NCBI RefSeq assembly: GCF_030551255.1
Contig: NZ_CP130630.1
Location: forward strand, 12,151,001 to 12,215,000
Reading direction: 5' to 3'
DNA length: 64,000 nt
Source: Streptomyces sp. NL15-2K
GTDB taxonomy: Bacteria; Actinomycetota; Actinomycetes; Streptomycetales; Streptomycetaceae
How positions within the stretch are numbered: the stretch's first letter is position 1; the number at the start of each line of letters is the position of its first letter. Under the pieces are notes generated by a model, which had not been told where the DNA came from, made no database searches, and saw only the letters and a program-made list of their open reading frames with translations. The position numbers were made by a program, and so were the translations under genes. Positions 7,937 through 16,969 of the stretch are shown one piece after another.

Positions 7937-9763
7937 TCAGTCGTCCGAGGTGTGGCCCGGCTTTCGCCCGTCCAGGCCGCGCCAGCGGCGACGCAGCGAG
8001 AACGCGGCCGTCTTCGGCTTGCGGTCGCGGGTGAACACGCCCTTCTTGTTGCCGTCGACGCGGTGGATGCCGGCGGAGGTCTGGAAGTCGGCGAAGTTCC
8101 AGACGTGTTCGCCGATGAACTCGGGGATGCGGTCGAAGACGCGGTGGTACATGGCGAGGTAGTCGCTCTGGTACTCCTCGCTCCACGGGGTGTCCCAGAC
8201 GGAGTGCAGGCCGGGCTGGGTGTCGGCGCCGTACTCGGACATCATGACCGGCTTGCCGAAGCGCTGGACCCAGCCGAGGAGGTCCTTCTCCAGGTACTGC
8301 TCGGCGGTGGCGAGGTCGCCGGTGAAGAGGTACCAGCCGTAGTAGCGGTTGATGCTCAGTACGTCGAACAGGTCGCCGATCCGGTCGTTCTGCGGCGTGG
8401 CGAACATGACCGCGGAGTAGGTGAGGGGACGGGTCGGGTCCAGCTTGCGGGCCAGCTCGACCAGCGGCTCGAAGTACTCGCGGGCGCCGTCCTCGTTGGA
8501 GGCCGGCTCGTTGGCGAGGGACCACATCACCACGCTCGGATGGTTCTTGTCCCGTTCGATCAGCTCCCGCAGGTGCTGGGCGTGCACGTCGCCGGTGATC
8601 CCGCCGAAGTTCTCCGGCGCGAAGGTCGGGGTCGGAGCCTGTCCGGTGAGGCCGCCCATGACGCCCAGGTTGAGGCCGACGGCGGCGGTCTCGTCGATGA
8701 CGACGATGCCCTGCCGGTCGGCGAATTCGAGCACCTCCTCCGCGTACGGGTAGTGCGAGGTGCGGAAGGAGTTGGCGCCGGTCCACTGAAGGAGCTGGAA
8801 GTCGTGGACGAGGTAGGCGTCGTCATGGCCCTTGCCCCGCACGGGGGTGTCCTCGTGCTTGCCGAAACCGGTGAAGTAGAACGGTTCGCCGTTGATGAGG
8901 AACTCGCTGCCCCGAACTTCGACGGTGCGCACGCCGAAGGGCTGGGTGTAGCTGTCGACGAGTTCTCCCGCGCGGGTCTCGTCCTCGGTGACCAGCTCCA
9001 CCACGAGGTCGTACAGATAGGCGGCGCCGGGCTGCCAGAGGGTGACGTCCGCTATGCGGAGGGAGCCCTCGGGCCCGTGTGCCTCGGCCACGGTCCGGCC
9101 CGCCTCGTCGAGCGCGCGCACCCGGACGGCGATCGCGTCGGCGGCCTCGCCGGCGATCTCCACGCGGTACTCGACGATGCCGGCCGCGCCGTCCCGTCCG
9201 GTGACGACCGTGACGTCCTCGACGAAGGTCCGCGGCGTGCTGCACAGGCGGACCGGGCGCGCGATGCCCGCGTAGTTGTAGAAGTCGTGCAGATACGACT
9301 GGCGTTCGCGGCCGTCGGGGCCGGTGGTGACGGTGCCGGGCGGGATCGTCTCGTTCGTCAGCCGGTTGTCGACGCCGACCGTCAGCCGGAACTCGGCACC
9401 GGGGTGGACGATCCCGGTCAGGTCCGCCTCGAACGGGGTGTAGCCCCCGGTGTGTTCGGCCACCAGCCGGTCGTCCACGTAGACCTGCGCGGCGTGGGTG
9501 ACGGAGCCGAAGCGCAGGACCACCCGCTCGCCCGCCCAGCCGCGTGGCACCCGCACATCGCGCTGGTACCAGACGACGCCGACGTGGTCACGGATCTCCG
9601 CGTCCACGAACAGGTCGTTGTAGCTGGCGGGGACGGGGACTTCGAGGGACGAGGTGAGCCGCGACGTCCACGGAGTGGCGCCGGCGCGGGTATCGAGGGC
9701 GAACCGCCACAGGCCGTCGAGGCCGACAATGTCACGGGTGGGGCTGGTGCGGGAGAAGAGCAT
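7937..9763 (-). CDS. uidA: Beta-glucuronidase, GH2
   Basis: A 608-residue GH2 enzyme, close to the 603 residues of E. coli UidA. It has an N-terminal jelly-roll, an immunoglobulin-like domain and a TIM barrel. The acid/base Glu lies in MWSLANEP (about residue 419) and the nucleophile Glu in SEYGAD (about residue 510). The C-terminal NKKGVFTRDRKPK segment carries the Asn-x-Lys motif that recognises the glucuronate carboxylate, which separates true beta-glucuronidases from beta-galactosidases. The start at ATG 9763 has AGGA five bases upstream; a longer in-frame reading to 9847 has no family similarity. No signal peptide is seen. It would remove glucuronic acid from an imported glycoside. Confidence 0.94.
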   Translation of the reverse strand: MLFSRTSPTRDIVGLDGLWRFALDTRAGATPWTSRLTSSLEVPVPASYNDLFVDAEIRDHVGVVWYQRDVRVPRGWAGERVVLRFGSVTHAAQVYVDDRLVAEHTGGYTPFEADLTGIVHPGAEFRLTVGVDNRLTNETIPPGTVTTGPDGRERQSYLHDFYNYAGIARPVRLCSTPRTFVEDVTVVTGRDGAAGIVEYRVEIAGEAADAIAVRVRALDEAGRTVAEAHGPEGSLRIADVTLWQPGAAYLYDLVVELVTEDETRAGELVDSYTQPFGVRTVEVRGSEFLINGEPFYFTGFGKHEDTPVRGKGHDDAYLVHDFQLLQWTGANSFRTSHYPYAEEVLEFADRQGIVVIDETAAVGLNLGVMGGLTGQAPTPTFAPENFGGITGDVHAQHLRELIERDKNHPSVVMWSLANEPASNEDGAREYFEPLVELARKLDPTRPLTYSAVMFATPQNDRIGDLFDVLSINRYYGWYLFTGDLATAEQYLEKDLLGWVQRFGKPVMMSEYGADTQPGLHSVWDTPWSEEYQSDYLAMYHRVFDRIPEFIGEHVWNFADFQTSAGIHRVDGNKKGVFTRDRKPKTAAFSLRRRWRGLDGRKPGHTSDD

Positions 9764-9833
9764 GGCATTCCTACGCGTCGTTGCGGGACAGTGGCCCGGA
9801 GAAGGGACGGGGGAGGAGGAGAACGTCGCGGGC

Positions 9834-9846
9834 TTAAATCGTTTCA
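9834..9846. promoter_or_regulatory. Imperfect LacI-type operator upstream of the beta-glucuronidase gene
   Basis: TTAAATCGTTTCA matches 11 of 14 positions of the perfect palindrome at 7850-7863 when the flanking base is included. It overlaps the last codons of the SDR gene and lies about 70 bp upstream of the beta-glucuronidase start. It may be a second, weaker site for the same repressor, but could also be coincidental because it is partly coding. Confidence 0.35.
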
Positions 9847-10655
9847 CCGGCGTCGGCGAGGAGCGTGCTCCCCGTCATGAAGGCCGAGAGGTCGCTCGCG
9901 CAGAACAGCACCACGCGGGCGATGTCGTCGGGGACGCCGAGCCGTCCGAGCGGGCCCGGCTTCATCACGGACATGAGGGACTCGGCGTCCAGAGAGACCC
10001 CGGCCTCGGCTGCTGCCGCCATGTTCCCCTCGGTCGGCACGAAGGTCGGCGCGACGCCCAGGACGCGAATGCCGAACGGGGCGAATTCCAGGGCCAGTTG
10101 CCGGGTGATGCCGCGCGCGGCGTGCTTGGAGCCGACGTAGGCGGCGAGCCCGGGGGCCGTTCCCCGAAACCCGGCCGTGGAGACGACGTTGACGATGACG
10201 CCCCCGCTCCCCGCATCGTGCATCCGGCGCGCGGCCTCCCGGGATCCGAGGAAGACACCGCGTCCGTTCACGGCGAAAACCTCGTCCCAGGTCTTCTCGT
10301 CCATCTCCAGTGCGGGAACGCTGGGGAAGATCCCGGCGTTGTTGACCCAGATGTCGAGCCCGCCCAGCTCCCGGACCGCGAGATCGGCGGCCGCGGCCAC
10401 GCTCCTGGCGTCGGTGACGTCCACATGGGCGGCCAGCGCACAGCCCGGGCGGCGGATGTTCAGCTCCTCGGTGACGGCGGCGGCGAGCTCCTGCTCGATG
10501 TCGGCGACGAGCACGTTCGCGCCTGCCTCGACCACGCGCTCGGCAATGGCCCGGCCCAGTCCGCGGCCGGCGCCGGTCACCACAGCACGCCGCCCGGACA
10601 GCGAGATCAGTTCGGCCAGGGACCGGGACGAGACGTCGGGTACGGATACCTGCAC
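9834..10655 (-). CDS. SDR family NAD(P)-dependent oxidoreductase
   Basis: A 273-residue classical short-chain dehydrogenase. It has TGAGRGLG at 27-34 (dinucleotide binding), NNAG at 105-108, catalytic Ser near 159, Tyr 173 and Lys 177 (YVGSK). The Asp following the second beta strand (VADIE) suggests an NAD preference. It sits 27 bp downstream of the GH1 gene and 70 bp upstream of the beta-glucuronidase, so it is almost certainly co-transcribed. Closest functional classes by appearance are sugar or hydroxysteroid-type dehydrogenases. In this context oxidation of a released sugar, or of the freed aglycone hydroxyl, is plausible. The exact substrate cannot be read from the sequence. Confidence 0.88.
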   Translation of the reverse strand: MQVSVPDVSSRSLAELISLSGRRAVVTGAGRGLGRAIAERVVEAGANVLVADIEQELAAAVTEELNIRRPGCALAAHVDVTDARSVAAAADLAVRELGGLDIWVNNAGIFPSVPALEMDEKTWDEVFAVNGRGVFLGSREAARRMHDAGSGGVIVNVVSTAGFRGTAPGLAAYVGSKHAARGITRQLALEFAPFGIRVLGVAPTFVPTEGNMAAAAEAGVSLDAESLMSVMKPGPLGRLGVPDDIARVVLFCASDLSAFMTGSTLLADAGETI

Positions 10656-10682
10656 GGTGTGTCCTTCCGGTAGAGGGTTCGG

Positions 10683-11885
10683 TCAGCCGCGCGCGCGGTC
10701 GGCGGTCTCGCCCAGCCAGGTGAGGCTGGGCTTGGGGCGGCGCTCGAAGGTCTCCCGGTCGACCTCGACCAGTCCGAACGTCGGCGCCCAGTGGCCCCAC
10801 TCGTAGTTGTCCAGCAGGCTCCAGTGCAGGTAGCCGCGTACGTCGACGCCGTCGGCGATCGCCGCCGCGAGGTGCTTCAGGGCCTCGCCGGTGTAGGCGA
10901 TCCGGCGGGTGTCGTCGTGGGTGGCGATGCCGTTCTCGGTGACCAGGACCGGCATGCCGCCGGTGACTTCGGCGGTGTGCCGTACGGCGATGGCCAGGGC
11001 GTCGGGCCGGTAAGCGGTGCCGACGAGCGTGTTGTCCGGGTGCTGCGGATGGGGCTCGATGCCGTCCGGACCGACCCACTGGCTGGAGTACGACTGCACG
11101 CCGACGAAGTCGTCGCCGCGCGCACCCTCCAGGTAGAGGTCCTCCCAGATGTACTCCAACTCCCGCTTCTTCTCCTCGGCCCCCGGGCGGGCGACGAAGG
11201 CCCGGTTGGCGACCGTCCAGCCGACCTTGGCGCCGGTGCGCTCGCGCAGCAGCTCCCGTACCGCGTGATGCGCCTCGACGAGCCGTTCGCCGATCTTCAC
11301 GTCGGGGGCCGGCAGCGGCGGTCGAGGGCCCTCGTTGTCGAGGGTGGGGCTCTGCCACTCCCCGGCCGCCTGCTGGTTCTGCATGGCCTGGGCCATGCCG
11401 ATCATGATGGCCAGCATGTTCGGCTCGTTCATCGTGACGACCCACTCGACGCCGTCGAGGATCGGGGTGACCGCCTCGGCGTACGCCCGGAACCGCTCCA
11501 CGGCGCGGTCACCGAGCCAGCCGCCCTCCTGGGCGAACCAGAGCGGGCTGGTGAAGTGGTGCAGCGTCACGACCGGGGTCAGGCCGAGCTCGAAGGCCGT
11601 CTCGATCATGCGCCGGTAGTGGGCGAGTTCGGCCCGCGAGATCATTCCGGGGACCGGCTCGATCCGTGCCCACTCGATGCCGAAGCGGTACGCGTTGAGC
11701 CCGGCGTCGGCGAGCAGTTGCATGTCCTCGCGGTACCGGTGGTAGCTGTCGCAGGCGTCACCGCTGCGCTCCATGCCGGGCATGAGCCCCTCGCTCGCCC
11801 AGAAGTCGCTGTTGAGGTTGTTGCCCTCGATCTGGTGCGGTGCGGTGGAGGCTCCCCAGAGGAACCCAGGAGGGAATTCGGTCAT
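10683..11885 (-). CDS. Beta-glucosidase, GH1
   Basis: A 400-residue GH1 TIM-barrel glycosidase with the N-terminal signature FPPGFLWGASTAPHQIEGNN. The acid/base Glu is in TMNEPNM (about residue 154) and the nucleophile Glu in VTENGIA (about residue 317). At 400 residues it is somewhat shorter than the usual 440-480, but both catalytic motifs and the C-terminal barrel strands are present. The ATG at 11885 overlaps the stop of the small upstream ORF by ATGA and has AGGAAAG upstream. No signal peptide. It is the first recognisable enzyme of the glycoside train and would release glucose or a related beta-linked sugar from the imported substrate. Confidence 0.92.
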   Translation of the reverse strand: MTEFPPGFLWGASTAPHQIEGNNLNSDFWASEGLMPGMERSGDACDSYHRYREDMQLLADAGLNAYRFGIEWARIEPVPGMISRAELAHYRRMIETAFELGLTPVVTLHHFTSPLWFAQEGGWLGDRAVERFRAYAEAVTPILDGVEWVVTMNEPNMLAIMIGMAQAMQNQQAAGEWQSPTLDNEGPRPPLPAPDVKIGERLVEAHHAVRELLRERTGAKVGWTVANRAFVARPGAEEKKRELEYIWEDLYLEGARGDDFVGVQSYSSQWVGPDGIEPHPQHPDNTLVGTAYRPDALAIAVRHTAEVTGGMPVLVTENGIATHDDTRRIAYTGEALKHLAAAIADGVDVRGYLHWSLLDNYEWGHWAPTFGLVEVDRETFERRPKPSLTWLGETADRARG

Positions 11886-12193
11886 CGTCGACTGCTTTCC
11901 TGAATGTCGGTGGTAGAGGGCCTGGTGGCGTTTGCGCCATGGCCTGGCCGTTCGGGCGTGGTGGGCAACGGCCTTTGCGTGGAGGACTGTTCAGGCGTTG
12001 AGGCGATCTCTCCTGTCGGGCCGTCCTGCGGACGTCGGTATGGGCGGACGCTCACGCGGTGGATGACGTGCGGGACGACGGCGGCCCGTTGCCGGAGGAC
12101 GACGAACGAGTCGAGAACGCGTGCCCGTGCGGACAGGGCGAGTGCCGAGACGGGTTCGTCGCGGACGAGGAGCCACGGCCGGGGCACAAGCAC
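11882..12193 (-). CDS. Small unidentified protein preceding the GH1 gene
   Basis: A 103-residue reading from GTG 12193, alternatively GTG 12187. Its stop overlaps the GH1 start in the sequence ATGA, a common translational-coupling arrangement that supports it being real. The first 55 residues have protein-like composition (segments VRDEPVSALALSARARVL and VVPHVIHRVSVRP). The rest is Pro/Thr/Arg-rich and less convincing. I recognise no family. It could equally be a decayed 3' fragment carried in the leader of the glycoside operon. Confidence 0.35.
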   Translation of the reverse strand: MLVPRPWLLVRDEPVSALALSARARVLDSFVVLRQRAAVVPHVIHRVSVRPYRRPQDGPTGEIASTPEQSSTQRPLPTTPERPGHGANATRPSTTDIQESSRR

Positions 12194-12310
12194 AGTCGGG
12201 GGTGTGGGGAGTGAGTGCTCATGGGTGGGGTTCCTTCGCGGGGGGAGCCGGGTGGGCCGCGACCTTCGGCAGTTCGCCGATGCGGGGTACGCAGGGTGTG
12301 AGCGCCAACT

Positions 12311-12331
12311 CTTACCATGCGGTTGGTTTTA
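12311..12331. promoter_or_regulatory. Candidate TetR operator B upstream of the glycoside gene train
   Basis: The core TACCATGCGGTTGG matches operator A at 708-728 (16 of 21 positions over the full site). It sits about 120 bp upstream of the small ORF and 430 bp upstream of the GH1 gene, where a promoter for the minus-strand train is expected. Binding is inferred. Confidence 0.5.
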
Positions 12332-12573
12332 AGTGGGACCGTAAACCGAGATCGCAAGGGCAGGAAGGTCGCTGCTCATCTTCGTAACCAGAACGTTACT
12401 TAGTGGTCACTCGCTCAGTGGACGCGCGTGCATGCGCCGCCGGAAGCCACACCCGAACACCCCGCCGTCGTCAACTCCGGTTGGACGGGCGGCGTCCTCA
12501 ACGAAGAGGCGTGCCAGTGGGTGAGGTCGGTGGATTTACTCACCGATGCGGAGTGCACGCTGCCGTACGTGGT

Positions 12574-12853
12574 CGCCTGGACCTCAACACCGCCTTCCTC
12601 GCCGATGTGGCCCGCCTGGTCGTCGGCCTGTCCGCCCCGGACCACTTCAACGCCCCGACGTTCCACCCGAAGATCCCCGGCTCCTGGCTGGGCGACCTCT
12701 CGCACGTGGAGCTGTACCCGCGCCTGTCCAGCCCGTTCACGCCGACCGGCGAGCGAGATCGACGACGCGATCGAGCGGGCCGACCGGGACGCGTTCACCC
12801 GGGAGCGGCCCAAGCCTCTGAAGGGCCGGATCGGCTTCTCGAGACCACGGCGC
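12574..12853 (+). pseudogene. Truncated fragment of an unidentified actinobacterial protein
   Basis: A coding-like reading (LDLNTAFLADVARLVVGLS, then PTFHPKIPGSWLGDLSHVEL) runs to about 12745 and then shifts frame, continuing as EIDDAIERADRDAF and KPLKGRIGFSRPR to about 12850. There it abuts the 3' end of the oppositely oriented serine hydrolase wreck. No plausible start is left; the 5' part appears deleted. The family is not recognised. The fragment is too short and shifted to be functional. Confidence 0.5.
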
Positions 12854-13665
12854 TTCGCCTGCCGTCGTCGGTGACGCCGTTGAGGGTGATGTAGCCGCCG
12901 TCCCCGCCCTCATGGCTCCAGTAGGTTCCTCCGCAGCTCAGGGGGCGTTCGACCAGGCCGAGCCCGTATCGGCCGCCGGGCCACAGCTGTTGGACCTCCG
13001 CGCTCACGGGGACGGTCTGCTTCATCTTTGCCAGCTGCCGTGCCGGTAGTAGGCGGCCGTCGAGCAGCGCGCGGAGGAAGCGGTTCTCGTCCCGAGTGGT
13101 CGTGACCCACGAAAGGTTCTCGTAGTCCACCGGTATCTGGTCGGTGACGTCCACCCGGGAACCGGGGCCGAAGAGCTGGTAGGCCTGGGCGTGGGGCCGG
13201 GGCAGGGTGGGCGAGGTGCCCATCCACCGGGTCTGGTCGAGGCCCAGCGGGCGCAGGATGCGGATTTCGATCTCTTGGTGGGCGGGATGACCGGTGGACT
13301 TCTGGATGATCATGTCGAGCAGGACGTAGCCGGTGTTGGAGTACGCCCAGCTTTCGCCGGGCGGGAAGTCCGGCTCGTGGGCCATGGCGAGGTCGACCAG
13401 CTGCTTGGGTTCGTAGACGTTGTGGCGCTGCTGGTAGTACTCCTCCGGCGTGGTGCATCCGGGCAGGGCGTCGTGGATGCCGCTGGTGTGCTGGAGCAGT
13501 TGGCGGATGGTGATTCGGGTGCCGTCGTTGCCGTTACCCTGCACCAGTCCTGGCAGCCAGTGGTCTCGTCCAGGGACAGCCTGCCCTCGGCCTCCAGTTG
13601 GAGGACCACGGTGGCGACCAGCGTCTTGGACGTGCTGGCCATGCGGAAGTAGCCGCCGGAAGAGA
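12853..13665 (-). pseudogene. Serine hydrolase (class C beta-lactamase/DD-peptidase type), broken
   Basis: Motifs of the penicillin-recognising serine hydrolase fold appear in order: a Ser-x-x-Lys motif as STSK near 13640, Tyr-x-Asn as YSNTGY near 13340, and HEGGDGG near 12910 as the third box. The gene is broken at both ends and inside. The N-terminus is missing before the STSK region, where it is fused to a tautomerase-like gene. A frameshift lies near 13545 (DETTGCQDW versus the expected continuation WLPGLVQGNG). The C-terminus ends abruptly at about 12853. A secreted carboxypeptidase or esterase would be the intact product; here it is a relic. Confidence 0.8.
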
Positions 13666-13864
13666 CCACCACCGTCAGGCCGCTACAGTCCAGCGGGCTC
13701 AGCGGCCGGAAGCGGATCTCGACATCCCCGGGTTGCAGCTCGCCGTCGTACGGCTCCTCAGGGCACTCCACAGCCAGGGACACCAGATGCGGCAGCACCG
13801 AACCGAGTTCGCGTAGTTGGGGCTCGGGCACCGTGGGCGCATAGGTCACTTCGACAAGCGGCAT
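13666..13864 (-). pseudogene. Tautomerase-like small protein, 3' truncated and fused in frame to the serine hydrolase relic
   Basis: ATG 13864 begins MPLVEVTYAP, the Pro-1 start typical of 4-oxalocrotonate-tautomerase-like proteins. It continues through VLPHLVSLAVECPEEPYDGE to about residue 65. The reading then passes without a stop into the STSK region of the serine hydrolase, giving a chimeric ORF that stops at 13310. The junction points to a deletion that removed the end of one gene and the start of the other. A partly folded tautomerase domain could still be made. The family call rests on the N-terminal pattern. Confidence 0.55.
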
Positions 13865-14237
13865 CCTCGACACCCTAGACGGACACCAGGCAAAACTGTC
13901 CGCCGTGAGAAGACCCTGATCGACCTCCAACGGTTGAAAGGGTTAAAGGACAAGGTAAGTACGTGTTTCTGATCCCCCCGTGCCCTCTGACTGCCCTGGC
14001 GAGAGGCGCGAGGCGGCGTGATCACTCCGGCTGGCGCCGGTTCACGTGCGGGGCAACCCCAGCGCGGGGGAGGCCTTCTCCGAACTACCGGTGCGGCAGG
14101 ACTCGTTGGGGCCGGATCGCACCGCTTCAGTCCGTCGAGAACGCCTTCGGCTCCTGATGGAGCGGCGAGAAGCACAAGTTGCGTGCGGACCAGGCCGGAA
14201 TGCTGACCGAGCGTTCGTGATGCGGAATGCTTTGGTC
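13865..14237. other. Intergenic region upstream of the XRE gene
   Basis: About 370 bp between the divergent tautomerase relic and the XRE gene. I see no convincing ORF, RNA or repeat. It must hold the promoters of both flanking genes if they are still expressed. Confidence 0.4.
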
Positions 14238-14504
14238 ATGAGCGAAGAATCCGAGCGGCTGGCGAAAGCTCTCATCGAGTTCCGGGAAGCCGAGGGCATC
14301 TCCGTGAGGGAGCTCGCGTATCGCACCCAGTTGAGCCAGGCGACCATCAGGCTCCACGAGAGTGATCGCGGACGCCCGCCCGTCCCCTTCGCGGCCCGCC
14401 GTCTCGAGGAAGTACTCGGCTGGGCACCGGGCAGCATCCCGACCGATTCGCGCGAGACGACGGATCTCGAGCTTCCGCCGGACTCCGGCGCTGGCACTGG
14501 GTAG
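14238..14504 (+). CDS. Small XRE-type helix-turn-helix protein
   Basis: An 88-residue protein from ATG 14238 (MSEESERLAK). Residues about 8-65 form a Cro/CI helix-turn-helix: LAKALIEFREAEGISVRELA followed by TQLSQATIRLHESDRG as recognition helix and loop, then the fourth helix RRLEEVLGW. The gene converges on the tyrosine-recombinase gene that ends at 14522, 18 bp away, and may be an accessory regulator of that module. In-frame sequence upstream of 14238 lacks family character, so the short start is preferred. It lacks any effector domain and is probably DNA-binding only. Confidence 0.75.
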   Translation: MSEESERLAKALIEFREAEGISVRELAYRTQLSQATIRLHESDRGRPPVPFAARRLEEVLGWAPGSIPTDSRETTDLELPPDSGAGTG

Positions 14505-14521
14505 TCCGAGAGATCAGGTGG

Positions 14522-16969
14522 TCAGAGGGTGCTGGACCGCCCGGCGATCTGACCGAAGGTGGGCAGGCCCGGGTGGATCACCGAGGGTTTGAGTGCGGCA
14601 TCGAGCTGGGTCAGCTTCTCCTCGGCGCCGGCCAGGCTGATCTCCAAGCCCTCGACCTCTCCCAGCCAGCCTTCGCGCTGAGCTTCGGCGATCCGGTCGA
14701 GCAGGTTGTCGCGGATCTCGATCAGACGGTCTCGTTGGGACGGCTCCGGGCGGAGGAGCGAACATCGGACGCAAGCGTGCTCGTGGATGCACGACGTTCC
14801 GAAGGACCGAGCGCAGGTTCCCAGAGAGAGCTTGCGCTTCTCGAAATGGGCGAGGAAGGCGTCCCACTCCTCGTTCGTCGGGGTCCGGTATTCCTCGCTC
14901 GGACGAAGCGATCGACGACGGGCGATGAACGCGCGGTGCGCTTCGATGGCGTCTGCCGGGTAGATGGCGTTGTAGCCCATCGTGGTGTCGATGTCGGAGT
15001 GACCGGCCAGTACCTGCGCGATGTGGGGCGGTAGGCCGCTGCGGATTGCGTCGGTGATGAAGATTCTTCGGAAGTCGTGCGGAGCGAAGTCGAGGGGCTG
15101 GCCTGCGGAGTCGGTGAGCCCGGTTCGTTCCAGGACCTCGTTGAGACCGTTGCGGACCAGTTGACGGGACACTGGTGTCCGCTGGCCTCCGTATGTCCAC
15201 TGGAACAGCAGCGGCATCGGCGGGTTCCAGATCTTCTCCGCGACGTCGTAGTTGGGCAGCATCGGGATTGCGCCTGTTCGAGGGTCACGGACGCGGGCAA
15301 TGATCGTGCTGAGGACGTCTGCCAGTTCTGGGCTGACGAGGAGAAGCCGTTCTTCGTCGGTTTTCGAGGGAGCGACCTGGAGCAGAGGTACCACGTCGCC
15401 GCTGGTGGGCAGCTTGTATTGGATCAGGGCGTGGTGGCTGGCCTCCAGCATCTCCTCGATCCGGACGCCGGTGTGCTGCAGGAATTCGATCGTGGCCCAG
15501 GCCCAGAAAGCCCGCTCCTCGAGCAGTCCCAGATGGACGCGTCGGCCGGACTCGTCGTAGGCCCGGAACGGAGTCGTCGAGTCCTTCTTTTGGCGTGTGA
15601 AGGTTCTGCCCCTGAAGGTGAACTGGCCGCCGAGTGGGGCGGCTTGGAGGGCGTCCAGCCCCTCCTGTGCCTCCGTCCAGTTCGCCCTGGCGGCGCGGAC
15701 GACGGCGGACAGCGCGGGCAGTCGTTCGCGGGTGCGCTGGTCCATCTTGGCCTTGCGGCGCTTCTGGTGCTTGGAGGTGCTGGCATCGGCGGCGCTGACC
15801 GGGCAGGGAGCAACCCACGGGCCCCAGCGTTCTGGTTCCTCGACGGCCCAGTGGGCCAGGTCGAGGTAGAGGGCTCGAACTCCGATCATGAGGCTGCCGT
15901 AGTTGGCGCGCTCCGTCACCACTTCGTGGACTGTGCCATAGGGCAGCCGGCGGCGCGTGACTTTCGTCCGGCTGGCCTGCTTCCACGCGCTCACGACTTC
16001 GGACGGCAGCCGGAGTGTGTCGATGCCGGGCTGGATGCGCTCAATCTGGAGCCAGAAGTTCCTCACGAGCATCCGTGACGCGTCCTCCAAGGACGTGTAG
16101 TCCATGGTGGGCTGGCGTTCCTTGAGGTACTCGACCAACAGGTCCCGGATGGGCTTGGACTGCGGCTGGTAGCGGTCGACGAGCTGCTCGACCGAGACCT
16201 GGCCAGACGTTCGGTGCAGGAGCCTCAGCGACACGGGAGCGTCGGGTGGAAGGTGTCCCATTTCCTTCAGCCAGGAATAGAACAGGCTTTGACCGCCCGA
16301 CGTGGCCCGCTGAACTCGATGCGCCTGCATGTACTCAATGGCGTCTCCGACATTGATGTCGGCCAGACCCCCGCCCTTGGCGATGACCAGCTTGACCAGC
16401 ACGTTCTTCGCGAGGATGCCGAGGTGCGAGGACCATGATTCTGGGCCCACCAACTCCTCAAGGCGGGCAAAGCCCTCAGGGTCACGGTGCCGGGTGATGA
16501 TGGCACGCAGGTTGGTCGAGGTCCGGGAGAGCTGTCAGTGGAGCGATGGCCGGAGCACGTCGGCGCAGACCAGAGCGAACAGGCCGGTGTTGAGGATGCC
16601 GTTCGCATTCGCCGCGTCGTAGCCGACCCAGCTGGCATTGAGCTTGTTCCACTGAGCCCTGGTCGAACCTGCCGCGGGAGACGCGTTCCACCGTTGTTGC
16701 CAGGTGCCTCCTGGCTGGTCCATGAGCCAGCGGAGAATGAGCGTTGCGCCCCGGCGACGGTAGAAGTGGGTGCTCTCGCTCGCGGCCCGAAGCGGCGGTC
16801 GGTTCAGCCGGGCAACGACCTCCTCATAGGACTGGCTGGTGGCAGGCCAGGCGTCCTCGTAAGGCCGCGGCGGGAAACGCTTCTTGGCGGCCCGGAGAGC
16901 CTCGCCGGCAAGTGGCTGAGCATCTCGGATGGCGGCCGGAGCGCCCAAGGTCTTTGTGCTCGTCACCAT
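14522..16969 (-). pseudogene. Large tyrosine recombinase (TnpB-like) with one in-frame TGA
   Basis: One open frame runs from ATG 16969 to the stop at 14522 (815 residues) except for a TGA at 16537-16535. Coding character continues on both sides: RPSLH before it, QLSRTSTNLRAIITRH after. The catalytic domain shows the Arg in HTGVRIEEML, His-x-x-Arg in PHDFRR, GHSDIDTT and the Tyr in MGYNAIYP. A Cys/His cluster (CIHEHACVRC) and a coiled coil end the protein, as in large recombinases of Tn554-like modules. The start overlaps the stop of the upstream recombinase by 7 bp. The nonsense codon probably inactivates it, or splits off a 143-residue N-terminal piece; a start at 16453 could yield a 643-residue catalytic remnant. 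Confidence 0.8.

Noticed and set aside
6761..9880. Plus-strand open frame of more than 1000 codons opposite the SDR and beta-glucuronidase genes
   Set aside because: It is the antisense shadow of high-G+C coding DNA; it has no family motifs, while the minus strand carries complete catalytic motifs.
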